Source: Alteromonas sp. KUL49 (GTDB lineage: Bacteria; Pseudomonadota; Gammaproteobacteria; Enterobacterales; Alteromonadaceae). From it: 52,132 bases of DNA. The DNA is taken from contig NZ_BJKL01000015.1 of NCBI RefSeq assembly GCF_006538345.1, forward strand, positions 1-52,132. Reading direction: 5' to 3'. The translations under genes were made by a program, and so were the position numbers. The notes beneath the pieces are model-generated. The model was not told the origin of the DNA, searched no databases, and worked only from the letters and a program-made list of their open reading frames with translations. Positions 43,149-51,641 of the stretch are shown piece after piece. Within the stretch, counting starts at the first letter, position 1; every line of letters starts with the position of its first letter.

Positions 43149-43937
43149 TTACATTCTCATGTGACCGTCTACATTGAATAGATCAAGGCCATCTAGCCCA
43201 GGGATTTCAGTTTGCATTTTATCTTCTGCAAAGTCGGCTTTGACTAGTACTTCACATAAAGCATCTGCTCTTATCTCTAGCGCTTCTGCTTGTGCCTCTA
43301 CACGCTCTTCAATGGTTTCGCCAAAGCGTTCCATACGTTCTTCAAAGGCGCTCATGTCTCCGCCTTCCCACAACATTTGAGTACCAATAGAGATGAGAAT
43401 TTTACCCATTGATTGCGTTATCAATGACTCAAGTTCTTGTTCAAATTCAGATTCCCACGAGTTTCCAAACCAACCAGACTCTCCAAAGTTGTTTGAGTCT
43501 ATTCGCACATTACCGTGGCTATCGTAAAACGCAGTATCAAGTTCCTGGCTCAAAGATGTGAACATATCGCGGAATTCATCATCTAGGTCGTCATCACCTA
43601 ACAGCTCACCAAATACCTCTGATACGGCAACATTAGCAATTTCCAATCCGTCTTTTGCTAGTTCGAGTGTCATTGGAATTGCAGTATCAATGTGTGTGTA
43701 GTAATCAGATACCCACATTTGCTGCTGACCATCCAACTGCATCACTTCACCGTTTACAGACAGCTGATGCTCAGGGGTAATTGTCATGGTCGAACCGTTT
43801 TTCATATCAACAGTAAGCACACCTTTGTAATACTGCAGATTACCATCCAATTCGATATCACAGCTATTGTCATGAGCATAAGCTGCGTTGGCTGATAAAA
43901 GTAAACCGGTAACTGCAAGTGCTAATTGTTTTTTCAT
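43149..43937 (-). CDS. DUF2884 (YggN-like) periplasmic protein
   Basis: Exported protein of unknown function, 262 residues, with signal peptide ending NAAYAHDNSC. The N-terminal part, CDIELDGNLQYYKGVLTV and ITPEHQLSVNGEVMQLDGQQ, matches the family. The middle is acidic (GDDDLDDEFRDMF), and the region about 195-235 is a charged, possibly coiled helix (ERMERFGETIEERVEAQAEA). Two cysteines (CDIE and DALCEVL) could pair. The gene is divergent from a 63-residue membrane protein across a 298-base region. Confidence 0.82.
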   Translation of the reverse strand: MKKQLALAVTGLLLSANAAYAHDNSCDIELDGNLQYYKGVLTVDMKNGSTMTITPEHQLSVNGEVMQLDGQQQMWVSDYYTHIDTAIPMTLELAKDGLEIANVAVSEVFGELLGDDDLDDEFRDMFTSLSQELDTAFYDSHGNVRIDSNNFGESGWFGNSWESEFEQELESLITQSMGKILISIGTQMLWEGGDMSAFEERMERFGETIEERVEAQAEALEIRADALCEVLVKADFAEDKMQTEIPGLDGLDLFNVDGHMRM

Positions 43938-44235
43938 CAGGGATCCTTATCCATTTCTAATCAATCGGCCACACTGGGCATTTGTTTTTAAAGTTGCAAA
44001 GGCTAGGCCAAAAAATAAAATTTATGAAATACAGTCACTTATGAATTATCATTGAGTTCATTAGTTGAGGATTAGTCAATTCTGTAGTGAAAAAACTAAC
44101 AAATTAGCTATTTTGACCAAGATCAAAAATGTTACGGTAAAGCCCAAAATTCCATAGTTATCTTTTTGATTGCCATGTTCAATTCCCCATAATTGGTGCA
44201 TAATAACGCCAGATTTTGTAAAGGGTTAAGAGATT
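43938..44235. promoter_or_regulatory. 298-base divergent regulatory region
   Basis: This lies between the YggN-like gene and the small membrane protein gene. It is AT-rich and has no credible gene. It holds an FNR-like palindrome at 44113-44126 and a GGGTTAAGAG ribosome region before 44236. A 17-base stretch at 44103-44119 is repeated in inverse orientation in the hairpin after dusA (51605-51621). Confidence 0.4.
44113..44126. promoter_or_regulatory. FNR/EtrA-like binding site
   Basis: TTGACCAAGATCAA differs at one base from the FNR consensus TTGAT-N4-ATCAA and sits in a longer near-palindrome TTTTGACCAAGATCAAAA (44111-44128). It lies 110 bases before the small membrane protein gene and 176 bases before the YggN-like gene, so an oxygen-responsive regulator could control either. 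Confidence 0.5.
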
Positions 44236-44427
44236 ATGGCAGATTGGACTAATGCACTCATGTTCGCTGTTGCACTATTGGCTTTCACTTTAGGGCTTAG
44301 CAGCATCATTATGAGTTTCATGACGACCGAAACTGGCGCTAAAGGCATGCAAGAGAAGATCGAGTATGGTTTCTTTGGCGTTTCAGGTTTAGTGGTGTGT
44401 CTTATGATGGGATATGCACTCGCTTAA
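44236..44427 (+). CDS. Small two-helix membrane protein, 63 residues
   Basis: Not recognised with confidence. The 63-residue product has two hydrophobic helices (about 6-29 and 46-63) joined by a polar loop TTETGAKGMQEKIEYG, with both ends short. GGGTTAAGAG lies just upstream of the ATG, and a strong terminator follows, so it is a stand-alone transcript and looks like a genuine gene. Its size and shape resemble small stress or respiratory-complex accessory proteins, but no role can be claimed. A possible FNR site lies upstream. Confidence 0.72.
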   Translation: MADWTNALMFAVALLAFTLGLSSIIMSFMTTETGAKGMQEKIEYGFFGVSGLVVCLMMGYALA

Positions 44428-44457
44428 CCTAGCTAGCGCTACCCAACATTCACTATC

Positions 44458-44490
44458 AAAAAAGCGATGTAGAGTTACATCGCTTTTTTT
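44458..44490. terminator. Bidirectional terminator between small membrane protein and mscM-like gene
   Basis: AAAAAAGCGATGTA (44458-44471) pairs with TACATCGCTTTTTT (44476-44489) around the tetraloop GAGT. The 14-bp perfect stem with A and T ends is suitable for both directions. Confidence 0.93.
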
Positions 44491-44514
44491 GTGCTTGGTG
44501 TTGCTAATGTTACT

Positions 44515-45756
44515 TTAACCTTTCAGGTTGGAGTCTCTTTGATAAGCTTTTAGCTCAAATAGTGGAAGCATGGCCATAACATGGTCAAAAATATCCGCCT
44601 GAATGTGTTCGTACGCCACCCAATTTTTTTCTTTGCTAAAACAATAGAGCTCAAGAGGAAGTCCTAGCTCATTGGGGCGAAGTTGACGCACCATGACTGT
44701 GAGTGACTGGTTCACCATCGGATGCTGACGTAAGTAGTGTTCCAAATACGCTCTGAACGTGCCTATGTTGGTCAGTGCACGTCGGTTTCCCACGTCGCTC
44801 GCTGCAATATTTTGACTTTCATGATACTCGGCAAGGTCCTTGTATTTGCTTTGCATGTAGTCTTTCAACGGACGGATATTCGATAGGGTGGAAAGTAGCG
44901 CATCGTCGCAGAGCTTAATAGACTGAATATCAATATAAATTGCGCGCTTAATTCGTCTTCCGCCTGACTCCTGCATACCACGCCAATTTTTTATGACTTC
45001 GGTGGTGAGGCTATAAGTAGGAAGTGTCGAAATAGTATTGTCCCAGTTCTGCACTTTAACCGTGGTGAGTCCAATTTGCTTTATCTCACCATCGACCTCA
45101 AATTTTTGCACCTCGATCCAATCGCCGTTATTAAACATGCGGTTAGCTGCAATTTGAATGCCTGCAACAAAACCTAAAATAGTGTCTCTAAAAATTAATA
45201 ACAACACTGCAGCTATGGCAGTGAAACCAGATACAACTAATAGCGGGCTTTTATCTGCTATCAGCGATATACACAGCACCAATACTAATAAAGTCAGCGC
45301 TAACTTTAATACTTGTATGAAACCGGTAATGGGTGCTCGCTTGGCATGTGCCGAAGCGTTGTAGGCATCTTCTACAGTGCTTAATATTGCGTATATGGCC
45401 AGTAGTCCACTCACGAGCATGTACAACTGGGCGCCCTTCACCAGAAGACTGCTCAACGAGGAAGATTCGCTAATGAGCATGGGAGTACACAAATACACAA
45501 ACATGGCTGGCAGAATATGTAGCAATCGACGGAAAAAGCCGTGTTCGTGTAAGGCGTCGTCCCAACGGTTACTCGTTTTGGCAATCCACGCAATGAGCTT
45601 TGGACGAAGAATGAGGCGAGCGATCAGATACAGTATGGTGGCAAACAGAAATAGTGTGCTTAGCGCTATCACCTGATAGTTAAATGAATCTAACGTAAGT
45701 GTAGGGAACACTCCAGTAAATACATCGAGTAGATATTCCTGTGCTGGTGTACTCAT
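44515..45756 (-). CDS. YbdG-type (MscM) mechanosensitive channel, MscS family
   Basis: Inner-membrane channel that opens on hypo-osmotic stress. The 413 residues match E. coli YbdG (415). Five hydrophobic segments (about 25-210) lead into the pore helix, AVLLLIFRDTILGFVAGIQI. The cytoplasmic domain follows: GDWIEVQKFEVDGEIKQIGL, TVKVQNWDNTISTLPTYSL, NWRGMQESGGRRIKRAIYID, TNIGTFRAYLEHYLRQHP and ADIFDHVMAMLP, each with close YbdG counterparts. It is the last of three minus-strand genes after two acyltransferases, 20 bases downstream of the second. Confidence 0.92.
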   Translation of the reverse strand: MSTPAQEYLLDVFTGVFPTLTLDSFNYQVIALSTLFLFATILYLIARLILRPKLIAWIAKTSNRWDDALHEHGFFRRLLHILPAMFVYLCTPMLISESSSLSSLLVKGAQLYMLVSGLLAIYAILSTVEDAYNASAHAKRAPITGFIQVLKLALTLLVLVLCISLIADKSPLLVVSGFTAIAAVLLLIFRDTILGFVAGIQIAANRMFNNGDWIEVQKFEVDGEIKQIGLTTVKVQNWDNTISTLPTYSLTTEVIKNWRGMQESGGRRIKRAIYIDIQSIKLCDDALLSTLSNIRPLKDYMQSKYKDLAEYHESQNIAASDVGNRRALTNIGTFRAYLEHYLRQHPMVNQSLTVMVRQLRPNELGLPLELYCFSKEKNWVAYEHIQADIFDHVMAMLPLFELKAYQRDSNLKG

Positions 45757-45776
45757 GCGAATGCCCCTATTTTAGC

Positions 45777-46661
45777 CTAGTTCAACAGATTTGCTATGGT
45801 GGAGTCTTTGTTTTTCCACAAGTTATTTAACCATTTCTGGATTTGCTCTCTAGCAGTAGGGCCCGATTCGACCACTTGAGTTTCAGGCACAGGTGTGACG
45901 TTCACGTCGATAATGATTTTCGTCATAGTACCGCTCAGCATAGCCATCATCGGGTGTTTTTTATTCTCTGGATAAAGTAATGAAATATCCAATACGTTGG
46001 TAAACAAGTGCCCCATTGCACCCATGGTAAATGATACTCCGCCGGCTTTAGGGGGTAATAGGTGTTGATAGGGACTCTGTTTAGCAAGGTGTTTTTGCTC
46101 GGTAAAGCGAGTGCCTTCAACAAAATTAATTACCGTTGTGGGAACCGTTCTAAATTTTTCGCAAGAAGCTTTGGTGGTCTCTAGGTCTTTGCCGCGTTTT
46201 TCGGGGTGCTTTTCAAGATAAGCTCTTGTGTATCTTTGCATAAAAGGCATGTCTAGTGCCCATGCAGCCAAACCTACAAAAGGGAGCCAAATCAGCTCTT
46301 TTTTGAGAAAGAACTTTGGTGCTGGAATGCGATTCGCGGCAAATTCAATAAGGAGCACTATGTCTAGATAACTTAAGTGGTTTGCAATAATCAAATACCA
46401 CTTATTTTTTGATAATTCGCCGTGTACCGCACATTCGATATCAACAGCGTTGAATACTCGAATGAAAAATACACTGACTTTGCCAAAGCTAAACATGAAA
46501 GCGTGCATCAAACCATTCCAGAATAACCTTACTTTTTGGCCCAGTGGTAGAAGCTTGATAAGGCCGAAGATGATCACTAAGCCACCCCATAATGCAAGAT
46601 TCGCTATTTGGAGTGTGGTGTGTACAACAAAAACTAATGGAGATAAAAGGGTGCGTATCAT
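45777..46661 (-). CDS. YihG-like 1-acylglycerol-phosphate acyltransferase, copy 2
   Basis: Predicted membrane acyltransferase of the PlsC superfamily, transferring acyl groups to lysophosphatidate in phospholipid synthesis. It is 294 residues from ATG at 46661, whose ATG overlaps the stop of the preceding paralogue (ATGA), so translation is coupled. Two N-terminal hydrophobic segments precede the HX4D catalytic motif NHLSYLD. KFFLKKELIWLPFVGLAAWA and VINFVEGTRFTEQKH (acceptor-binding EGTR) follow. A longer frame to 46715 lies inside the neighbour and is rejected. Confidence 0.9.
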   Translation of the reverse strand: MIRTLLSPLVFVVHTTLQIANLALWGGLVIIFGLIKLLPLGQKVRLFWNGLMHAFMFSFGKVSVFFIRVFNAVDIECAVHGELSKNKWYLIIANHLSYLDIVLLIEFAANRIPAPKFFLKKELIWLPFVGLAAWALDMPFMQRYTRAYLEKHPEKRGKDLETTKASCEKFRTVPTTVINFVEGTRFTEQKHLAKQSPYQHLLPPKAGGVSFTMGAMGHLFTNVLDISLLYPENKKHPMMAMLSGTMTKIIIDVNVTPVPETQVVESGPTAREQIQKWLNNLWKNKDSTIANLLN

Positions 46662-47572
46662 AGTGACTTCTGATTTGTTTGGTTTAGTTCTAATAAGTTG
46701 TTTTTCTGCTGCCACTGTGCATTGAGCCAGCTTTGGAAGCGAGTACGCACTTGCGGGTTTTCAAAATAGTCATCGCTGAAGTGTCCGTTTTCTACAATGT
46801 CTTTGATAGGTGTTACTTGTATGTTTACACGAATATTCTTCACTTTCCCACAAACAAAGTCCCAGTAGCTTGGAATTTCCGCAGGATATTCAATGGTTAC
46901 ATCGATAAGTTTATGTAGCTGACTTCCCATCGCCGACAGTACAAAGGCAACTCCACCGGCCTTTGGTTTGAGAAGGCGAGAAAAAGGCGATTTTTGACGA
47001 CTATGTTTCTCTTCAGTAAATCGAGTGCCTTCAACAAAATTCATTATACTGACTGGCTTGAACCTAAATTTTTCACACGCTTTTTTTGTAGTTTCCATAT
47101 CTTTGCCTTTCATGTGCGGATTTTTTGCAAGATATGACTTTGAGTATCTGCGCATGAACGGAAAGTCGAGTGCCCACCAGGCAAGCCCGAGAATCGGTAC
47201 GTAAATCAGTTCTTTTTTTAGAAAGAACTTCAAGAATGGGATTTTGCGATTAAAAATTCTCTGCAGTACGAGAATATCAACCCATGATTGATGATTTGCA
47301 ATGACCAAGTACCAGTCTTTGGGTGTAAGTGCATCAAGCCCTGTTACGTCAATTTGAGTTCGGCTGAATATTTTCTGATTGAGGTTATTCACCGATATCC
47401 ACGCAGTAGCGCAGGCATCTAAGATATACGATATGAGTTTTCTCCAAGGCTCAAATGGAATTAATTTGAAGACCGAAAAAATCAAGATTGGCGTCGCCCA
47501 AAACACTGTGTTGACGAAATAAAGTAACACTGACACTGAGCCTATTGCGTGAGAGAAGAAATTACTAATCAT
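46658..47572 (-). CDS. YihG-like 1-acylglycerol-phosphate acyltransferase, copy 1
   Basis: First of two tandem paralogous acyltransferases. The 304-residue protein has N-terminal membrane segments, the HX4D motif in NHQSWVD, then FLKKELIYVPILGLAWWALD and MNFVEGTRFTEEKHSRQKSP, laid out exactly as in the downstream copy. Similarity between the copies is clear through the catalytic half (for example KGKDMETTKKACEKFR and KGKDLETTKASCEKFR) and weaker at both ends, which suggests an old duplication. It heads a three-gene operon and is divergent from fghA. Confidence 0.9.
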   Translation of the reverse strand: MISNFFSHAIGSVSVLLYFVNTVFWATPILIFSVFKLIPFEPWRKLISYILDACATAWISVNNLNQKIFSRTQIDVTGLDALTPKDWYLVIANHQSWVDILVLQRIFNRKIPFLKFFLKKELIYVPILGLAWWALDFPFMRRYSKSYLAKNPHMKGKDMETTKKACEKFRFKPVSIMNFVEGTRFTEEKHSRQKSPFSRLLKPKAGGVAFVLSAMGSQLHKLIDVTIEYPAEIPSYWDFVCGKVKNIRVNIQVTPIKDIVENGHFSDDYFENPQVRTRFQSWLNAQWQQKNNLLELNQTNQKSL

Positions 47573-47711
47573 CGATCCTACCTTTACCTTAATCTCGCCT
47601 AGTGTAAACGAACTGATTGAAAAATCCGACCAGTGACTTACTTCTATTGAGTATTGTGCCGTAAACTTACGCTATGATTTACAAAAGAATATTGTGATTT
47701 AGAGAGTTTTT

Positions 47712-48554
47712 ATGGAACTGATTAGCGAAAATCGAGTGTTTGGTGGGCGTCATTGTAGATATTCTCATTCTGCTACTACTACGAATTGCACCATGACCTT
47801 TGCTATCTTTTTACCCCCCTTTGCTTCCGCGGAAAACCCAGTCCCCGTCTTGTACTGGCTGTCGGGCCTCACCTGTACCGATCAAAACTTTATGCAAAAA
47901 GCGGGTGCAATGAAATTGGCAGCTCAGCTTGGTATGGCGATTGTGGCCTCTGACACTAGCCCAAGGGGTGATACCGTGCCGGATGATAAAGCTCAGGCCT
48001 ATGATTTTGGTTTGGGTGCTGGTTTTTACGTTGATGCGACCGAGGCACCTTGGTCTACTCACTATAATATGTACTCTTATGTGGTTGATGAGCTACCTGC
48101 ACTTATTGAGTCAAACTTCCCGGTGACTGGCGAAAAGTCAATATCAGGACACTCCATGGGAGGCCACGGTGCGATGGTGATTGGCCTGCGCAATCCAAAT
48201 CGATACGTATCGATTTCTGCATTCAGCCCCATATCTTCACCTATGAATTGCCCGTGGGGACAAAAAGCGCTGGCTGGATACCTAGGTGACGACCAAAGTC
48301 GTTGGCAAGTCTATGACAGCGCTTATTTACTGGCTGAGAAAACCCATGAAATTCCCTTGCTTGTTGAACAGGGAACACAAGACGAGTTTTTGGTAGAACA
48401 GCTTAAACCCGAAGCATTAATCAATGCTGCGAACTCTTCCGATTCAACGCTTACGTTGAATATGCATGAAGGCTATGACCACAGTTATTTTTTCATTGCC
48501 TCTTTTATCGATGATCACTTAACTTGGCACGCAGAATATTTAGGGTTGGTGTAA
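47712..48554 (+). CDS. fghA: S-formylglutathione hydrolase
   Basis: Hydrolyses S-formylglutathione to formate and glutathione, the second step of glutathione-dependent formaldehyde detoxification; cytoplasmic esterase-D-type serine hydrolase. The 280-residue protein has PVLYWLSGLTCTDQNFMQKA, the nucleophile Ser148 in SISGHSMGGHGAM, Asp in EQGTQDEFL and His in HEGYDHSYFFIASF. The partner dehydrogenase gene (adhC/frmA) is not adjacent. An imperfect hairpin follows. Confidence 0.95.
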   Translation: MELISENRVFGGRHCRYSHSATTTNCTMTFAIFLPPFASAENPVPVLYWLSGLTCTDQNFMQKAGAMKLAAQLGMAIVASDTSPRGDTVPDDKAQAYDFGLGAGFYVDATEAPWSTHYNMYSYVVDELPALIESNFPVTGEKSISGHSMGGHGAMVIGLRNPNRYVSISAFSPISSPMNCPWGQKALAGYLGDDQSRWQVYDSAYLLAEKTHEIPLLVEQGTQDEFLVEQLKPEALINAANSSDSTLTLNMHEGYDHSYFFIASFIDDHLTWHAEYLGLV

Positions 48555-48579
48555 TTATTTAGACTCTCGCTCCGAATAA

Positions 48580-48603
48580 AAGTGAGGCGTAATCACCTCA
48601 CTT
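48580..48603 (+). terminator. Hairpin after fghA, weak terminator
   Basis: AAGTGAGG (48580-48587) pairs perfectly with CCTCACTT (48596-48603) around an 8-base loop, 25 bases after the stop. Only a short pyrimidine run follows, so termination is uncertain. Confidence 0.55.
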
Positions 48604-48720
48604 CTGTTCATCTCAATCAATGAGTAGTGATTTAACAACACTAACATTCTCCACCCTCCCACTGTAGTCCTTTACCGAGCCATGGATTTACACCACTGGC
48701 CCTTGCCTGAGTTTACTGGG

Positions 48721-48770
48721 TGATGATTTTTGATTAATATTGATTTATCATGATTTAAAAAGATTTAACA
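48721..48770. repeat. Five 10-bp phased TGATT-type repeats
   Basis: Successive ten-base blocks read TGATGATTTT, TGATTAATAT, TGATTTATCA, TGATTTAAAA and AGATTTAACA. The exact 10-base period places each unit on the same face of the helix. This could be an array of regulator sites or phased bendable DNA upstream of the sulfatase gene. Confidence 0.6.
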
Positions 48771-48873
48771 AGGTAAGGGCGCAAGCGTAGTCAAACTTGT
48801 ACTTTTGCGTTTCGCGTAGTGTGTCCCACTACTAACAAGCTGCCTTGTAATAACAAGAATCCTCGGAGTAAAT

Positions 48874-50319
48874 GTGAGAATTTTCAAAATCGTTGTTGCC
48901 ATCTCGACGCTCTTGCAGGGGCTGACTATCACAATAGCAGCACAAGCTGCCGAAGCTGTTAGTGAACCTGATGAACACCAAAACATCGTAATGATTGTTG
49001 TCGACGACCTGCGACCAGTATTAGGTGTATACGGAGATCAGAAGGCGCACACGCCGAACATCGATGCTCTGGCAAATAGAGGCGTCACCTTTACTCATGC
49101 GTATGCGAATGTACCTGTTTGCGGCGCATCTCGGGCTAGCATGTTAACAGGTTTGAGACCGACAAAAGATCGCTTTTGGGACTACAAAGCTAAAGCACAA
49201 GATGACGTACCGGGGGCTAAATCTTTACCTCAAGTCTTACGGGAAGCTGGCTATTATACAATGGCCATAGGCAAGATATTTCATCATAGTAGCGATCTGG
49301 CTGATGTGAGTTGGAGCCAAAGACCCCAGTCGGCAGGAATGTCTCACGCCACTGCGTTAAACCCTGAATCGGAACAATATCAAAAGCCAAGAGCAAACAA
49401 TCCAAATGTTTTCAAAGGCCCTTGGTACGAATATGCGAATGTTGAAAATGAAGCTTATCCCGACGGTCGCGTTAAAGAAAAAGCACTTGATGCTCTTGAA
49501 GAACTGTCGAAAAATGATCAGCCCTTTTTCCTTAGTGTGGGATTTATTCGTCCACATTTGCCATTTTACGCGCCAGAGCGATACTACGACTTACACCCAG
49601 AGGACAAGTTCACCCCCTTCTTCCATCGAGAAAAGCCTTCGGGTGCGCCAGAGAGCTTAAAGGGGTCGGGTGAAATACGCTCGTATCATTTCAGAGATTA
49701 CGAATACAACAGCGATGCTTTTCATGTGTCGTCACAACGGGGCTACTATGCTTCTGTGAGTTATATTGATGCTTTAGTGGGTGACATTACCAAGCAGATA
49801 CAAGCGCTAGGTTTGGAAAAAAACACCACTTTGGTATTTCTAAGTGATCACGGTTTTAATTTAGGTGAACACAACTTTTGGACAAAACATAACCTGTTAG
49901 ATACCGCTATGCGTATCCCTGTAATTCTTGCAGGCCCAAATATCGCTGAAAATCAAAAGACCAATGCGCTAATCGAGTTAGTTGATATTTTTCCCACAGT
50001 GACAGAGATCGCTAGTGTGACCCACGCTGAAGACATTGCAGGTGAAAGCTTTGTTCATGTGCTCGAAAATCCCGAGCTTGACCATAAACAACAAATTTAT
50101 GCGCGATTTAAAGCGGGTGATGCAGTTGTCAGCCACAAAGGTATCTTTGCTTCTTACATGACTGACACTGCTGCAAGAGACGAAATGTTTTTTGACTTAG
50201 TATCAGACCCTCATGAAACACAGAACGTTGTTGACCAGTCGGCTTATTCAACAGTTACACATGCGTTACGTGAGCTTCTTAATAATTGTATCGAAAAGCA
50301 GAAGTGTGAAACTCAATGA
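48874..50319 (+). CDS. Secreted type I sulfatase (iduronate-2-sulfatase-like)
   Basis: Removes sulfate esters from a carbohydrate or other substrate. The 481 residues start with a signal peptide (cut near AAQAAEA). The metal-binding IVMIVVDDLRPVLGVYGD gives Asp44 and Asp45. The active-site signature VCGASRASMLTGLRP places the formylglycine precursor at Cys83. VFLSDHGFNLGEHNFWTKHN supplies the later Asp/His ligands and resembles iduronate-sulfatase-type S1 enzymes. The start is GTG at 48874, supported by GGAG five bases upstream; the overlapping ATG is followed at once by a stop. Neither a formylglycine-generating enzyme nor a polysaccharide locus is nearby. Confidence 0.9.
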   Translation: MRIFKIVVAISTLLQGLTITIAAQAAEAVSEPDEHQNIVMIVVDDLRPVLGVYGDQKAHTPNIDALANRGVTFTHAYANVPVCGASRASMLTGLRPTKDRFWDYKAKAQDDVPGAKSLPQVLREAGYYTMAIGKIFHHSSDLADVSWSQRPQSAGMSHATALNPESEQYQKPRANNPNVFKGPWYEYANVENEAYPDGRVKEKALDALEELSKNDQPFFLSVGFIRPHLPFYAPERYYDLHPEDKFTPFFHREKPSGAPESLKGSGEIRSYHFRDYEYNSDAFHVSSQRGYYASVSYIDALVGDITKQIQALGLEKNTTLVFLSDHGFNLGEHNFWTKHNLLDTAMRIPVILAGPNIAENQKTNALIELVDIFPTVTEIASVTHAEDIAGESFVHVLENPELDHKQQIYARFKAGDAVVSHKGIFASYMTDTAARDEMFFDLVSDPHETQNVVDQSAYSTVTHALRELLNNCIEKQKCETQ

Positions 50320-50361
50320 AGTAACAAGTCTGTTCCTAACTCATTTTAATTGACTAGCACT

Positions 50362-50417
50362 AACGCTTCAGTGTGATTTCTATATCAATATGGCGGTTCG
50401 CCTCTGAAGCGTTTTTT
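50362..50417 (+). terminator. Terminator after the sulfatase
   Basis: AACGCTTCAG (50362-50371) pairs with CTGAAGCGTT (50404-50413), followed by a T run. The 32-base loop contains a small GGCG/CGCC hairpin. The remainder of the gap to dusA (50418-50578) shows no clear promoter. Confidence 0.75.
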
Positions 50418-50578
50418 GATAATATACCCGCCTTTAAATATGTCCTTTGATTCTGTCACTCTCTTTACCCCACTTTGGGTATAAAAGTTGACTGATTCCA
50501 TTGAAGTCACCGATTTTTTGAAGGTAATGTTTTGCAATATAACGTGTTAATTGCACGCAAACCCATGGACGCGGTTTT

Positions 50579-51598
50579 ATGAGTGCCCAAAAGTTAAATC
50601 GCAAATTTAGCGTTGCACCTATGCTCGATTGGACTGACCGTCACTGCCGCTATTTTTTGCGTTTATTATCTCGCAACACGCTTTTATACACAGAAATGGT
50701 CACCACTGGCGCGATCATTTATGGCAAAGGAGATTATCTTGGTTACAACCAAGAAGAACACCCAGTAGCTTTGCAGTTAGGTGGTTGTGACCCAGATGAT
50801 ATGGCCAGATGTGCGGTCTTGGCGCAAGAGCGTGGTTATGACGAAGTAAATATCAACGTGGGTTGCCCGTCAGACCGAGTAAAAAATGGCAGCTTTGGTG
50901 CAAGTTTGATGGCGCGCCCTGAAGTGGTTGCTGAATGTGTTTCAGCCATGCAAAAGCAAGTAGATATTCCAGTGACTGTAAAGTGTCGTATTGGTATCGA
51001 TGATATGGATGAGTACGAAGACTTTGCCAAGTTTATTGATATTGTTGCCAATAGCGGGTGTGACACATTTATCGTCCATGCAAGAAAGGCATGGCTGCAA
51101 GGATTAAGTCCGAAAGAAAATCGTGAGATTCCGCCACTTAATTACCCCAGAGTACATGCGTTAAAGCAAGCGCACCCAGAATTGTCTATAAGCATCAATG
51201 GTGGTGTAAAAACCATTGAGGGCACGCTGGAGCAATTGACTCATGTCGATGGTGTAATGATGGGGAGAGAGGTTTACTCGAATCCTTACATACTCTCTAG
51301 CATAGATAAGCAAGTGTTTAACGACCACTCTCATGACATTATTTCTCGTCGAGAAGCTGTGCTAAAAATGCAGGAGTACATTGAAGGTCAAGACGATCCT
51401 TACTTTAAGCCATGGCATGCTGCACGGCATATGTTAGGACTCTATCAAGGTCAGGCCGGTGGACGTATCTGGCGTCGCTACCTGAGTCAAAACGGAACGG
51501 GTAAATCACCAGACCCTCAACTACTGCTCAATGCACTTGATGCGGTGGAAACTGCACAAAAAGAAGTGGAGAGCTTTAACGCGTCTCGAGCGGTGTAA
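50579..51598 (+). CDS. dusA: tRNA-dihydrouridine(20/20a) synthase
   Basis: FMN-dependent enzyme reducing uridines 20/20a in the tRNA D-loop. The 339-residue protein matches E. coli DusA nearly word for word at the N-terminus: FSVAPMLDWTDRHCRYFLRL and LYTEMVTTGAIIYGKGDYL. The catalytic cysteine is Cys96 in NVGCPSDRVKNGSFGA. VTVKCRIGIDDMDEYE, FIVHARKAWLQGLSPKENRE and GVMMGREVYSNPYIL (FMN phosphate site) follow. It is DusA rather than DusB or DusC because of these stretches. A long hairpin follows. Confidence 0.96.
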   Translation: MSAQKLNRKFSVAPMLDWTDRHCRYFLRLLSRNTLLYTEMVTTGAIIYGKGDYLGYNQEEHPVALQLGGCDPDDMARCAVLAQERGYDEVNINVGCPSDRVKNGSFGASLMARPEVVAECVSAMQKQVDIPVTVKCRIGIDDMDEYEDFAKFIDIVANSGCDTFIVHARKAWLQGLSPKENREIPPLNYPRVHALKQAHPELSISINGGVKTIEGTLEQLTHVDGVMMGREVYSNPYILSSIDKQVFNDHSHDIISRREAVLKMQEYIEGQDDPYFKPWHAARHMLGLYQGQAGGRIWRRYLSQNGTGKSPDPQLLLNALDAVETAQKEVESFNASRAV

Positions 51599-51604
51599 AT
51601 CTAC

Positions 51605-51641
51605 TGGTCAAAATAGCTAATATCATTAGTTGTTTTGACCA
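51605..51641 (+). terminator. Long hairpin after dusA
   Basis: A 17-base arm starting TGGTCAAAATAGC (51605-51621) pairs with ATTAGTTGTTTTGACCA (51625-51641), with only two wobble-type mismatches and a 3-base loop, followed by TTTATT. Probably a terminator. The left arm is also found, inverted, at 44103-44119. Confidence 0.65.

Larger units (their letters stand above)
48555..48873 (+). promoter_or_regulatory. 319-base non-coding region before the sulfatase
   Basis: No gene is seen. It contains the hairpin after fghA, a 50-base block of 10-bp phased TGATT-like repeats (48721-48770) and a structured leader. The leader hairpins are GTAGTG/CACTAC (48816-48832) and CTTGT/ACAAG (48844-48857), the last ending 7 bases before the GGAG ribosome site (48865-48868). 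The arrangement suggests regulated expression of the sulfatase. Confidence 0.4.
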
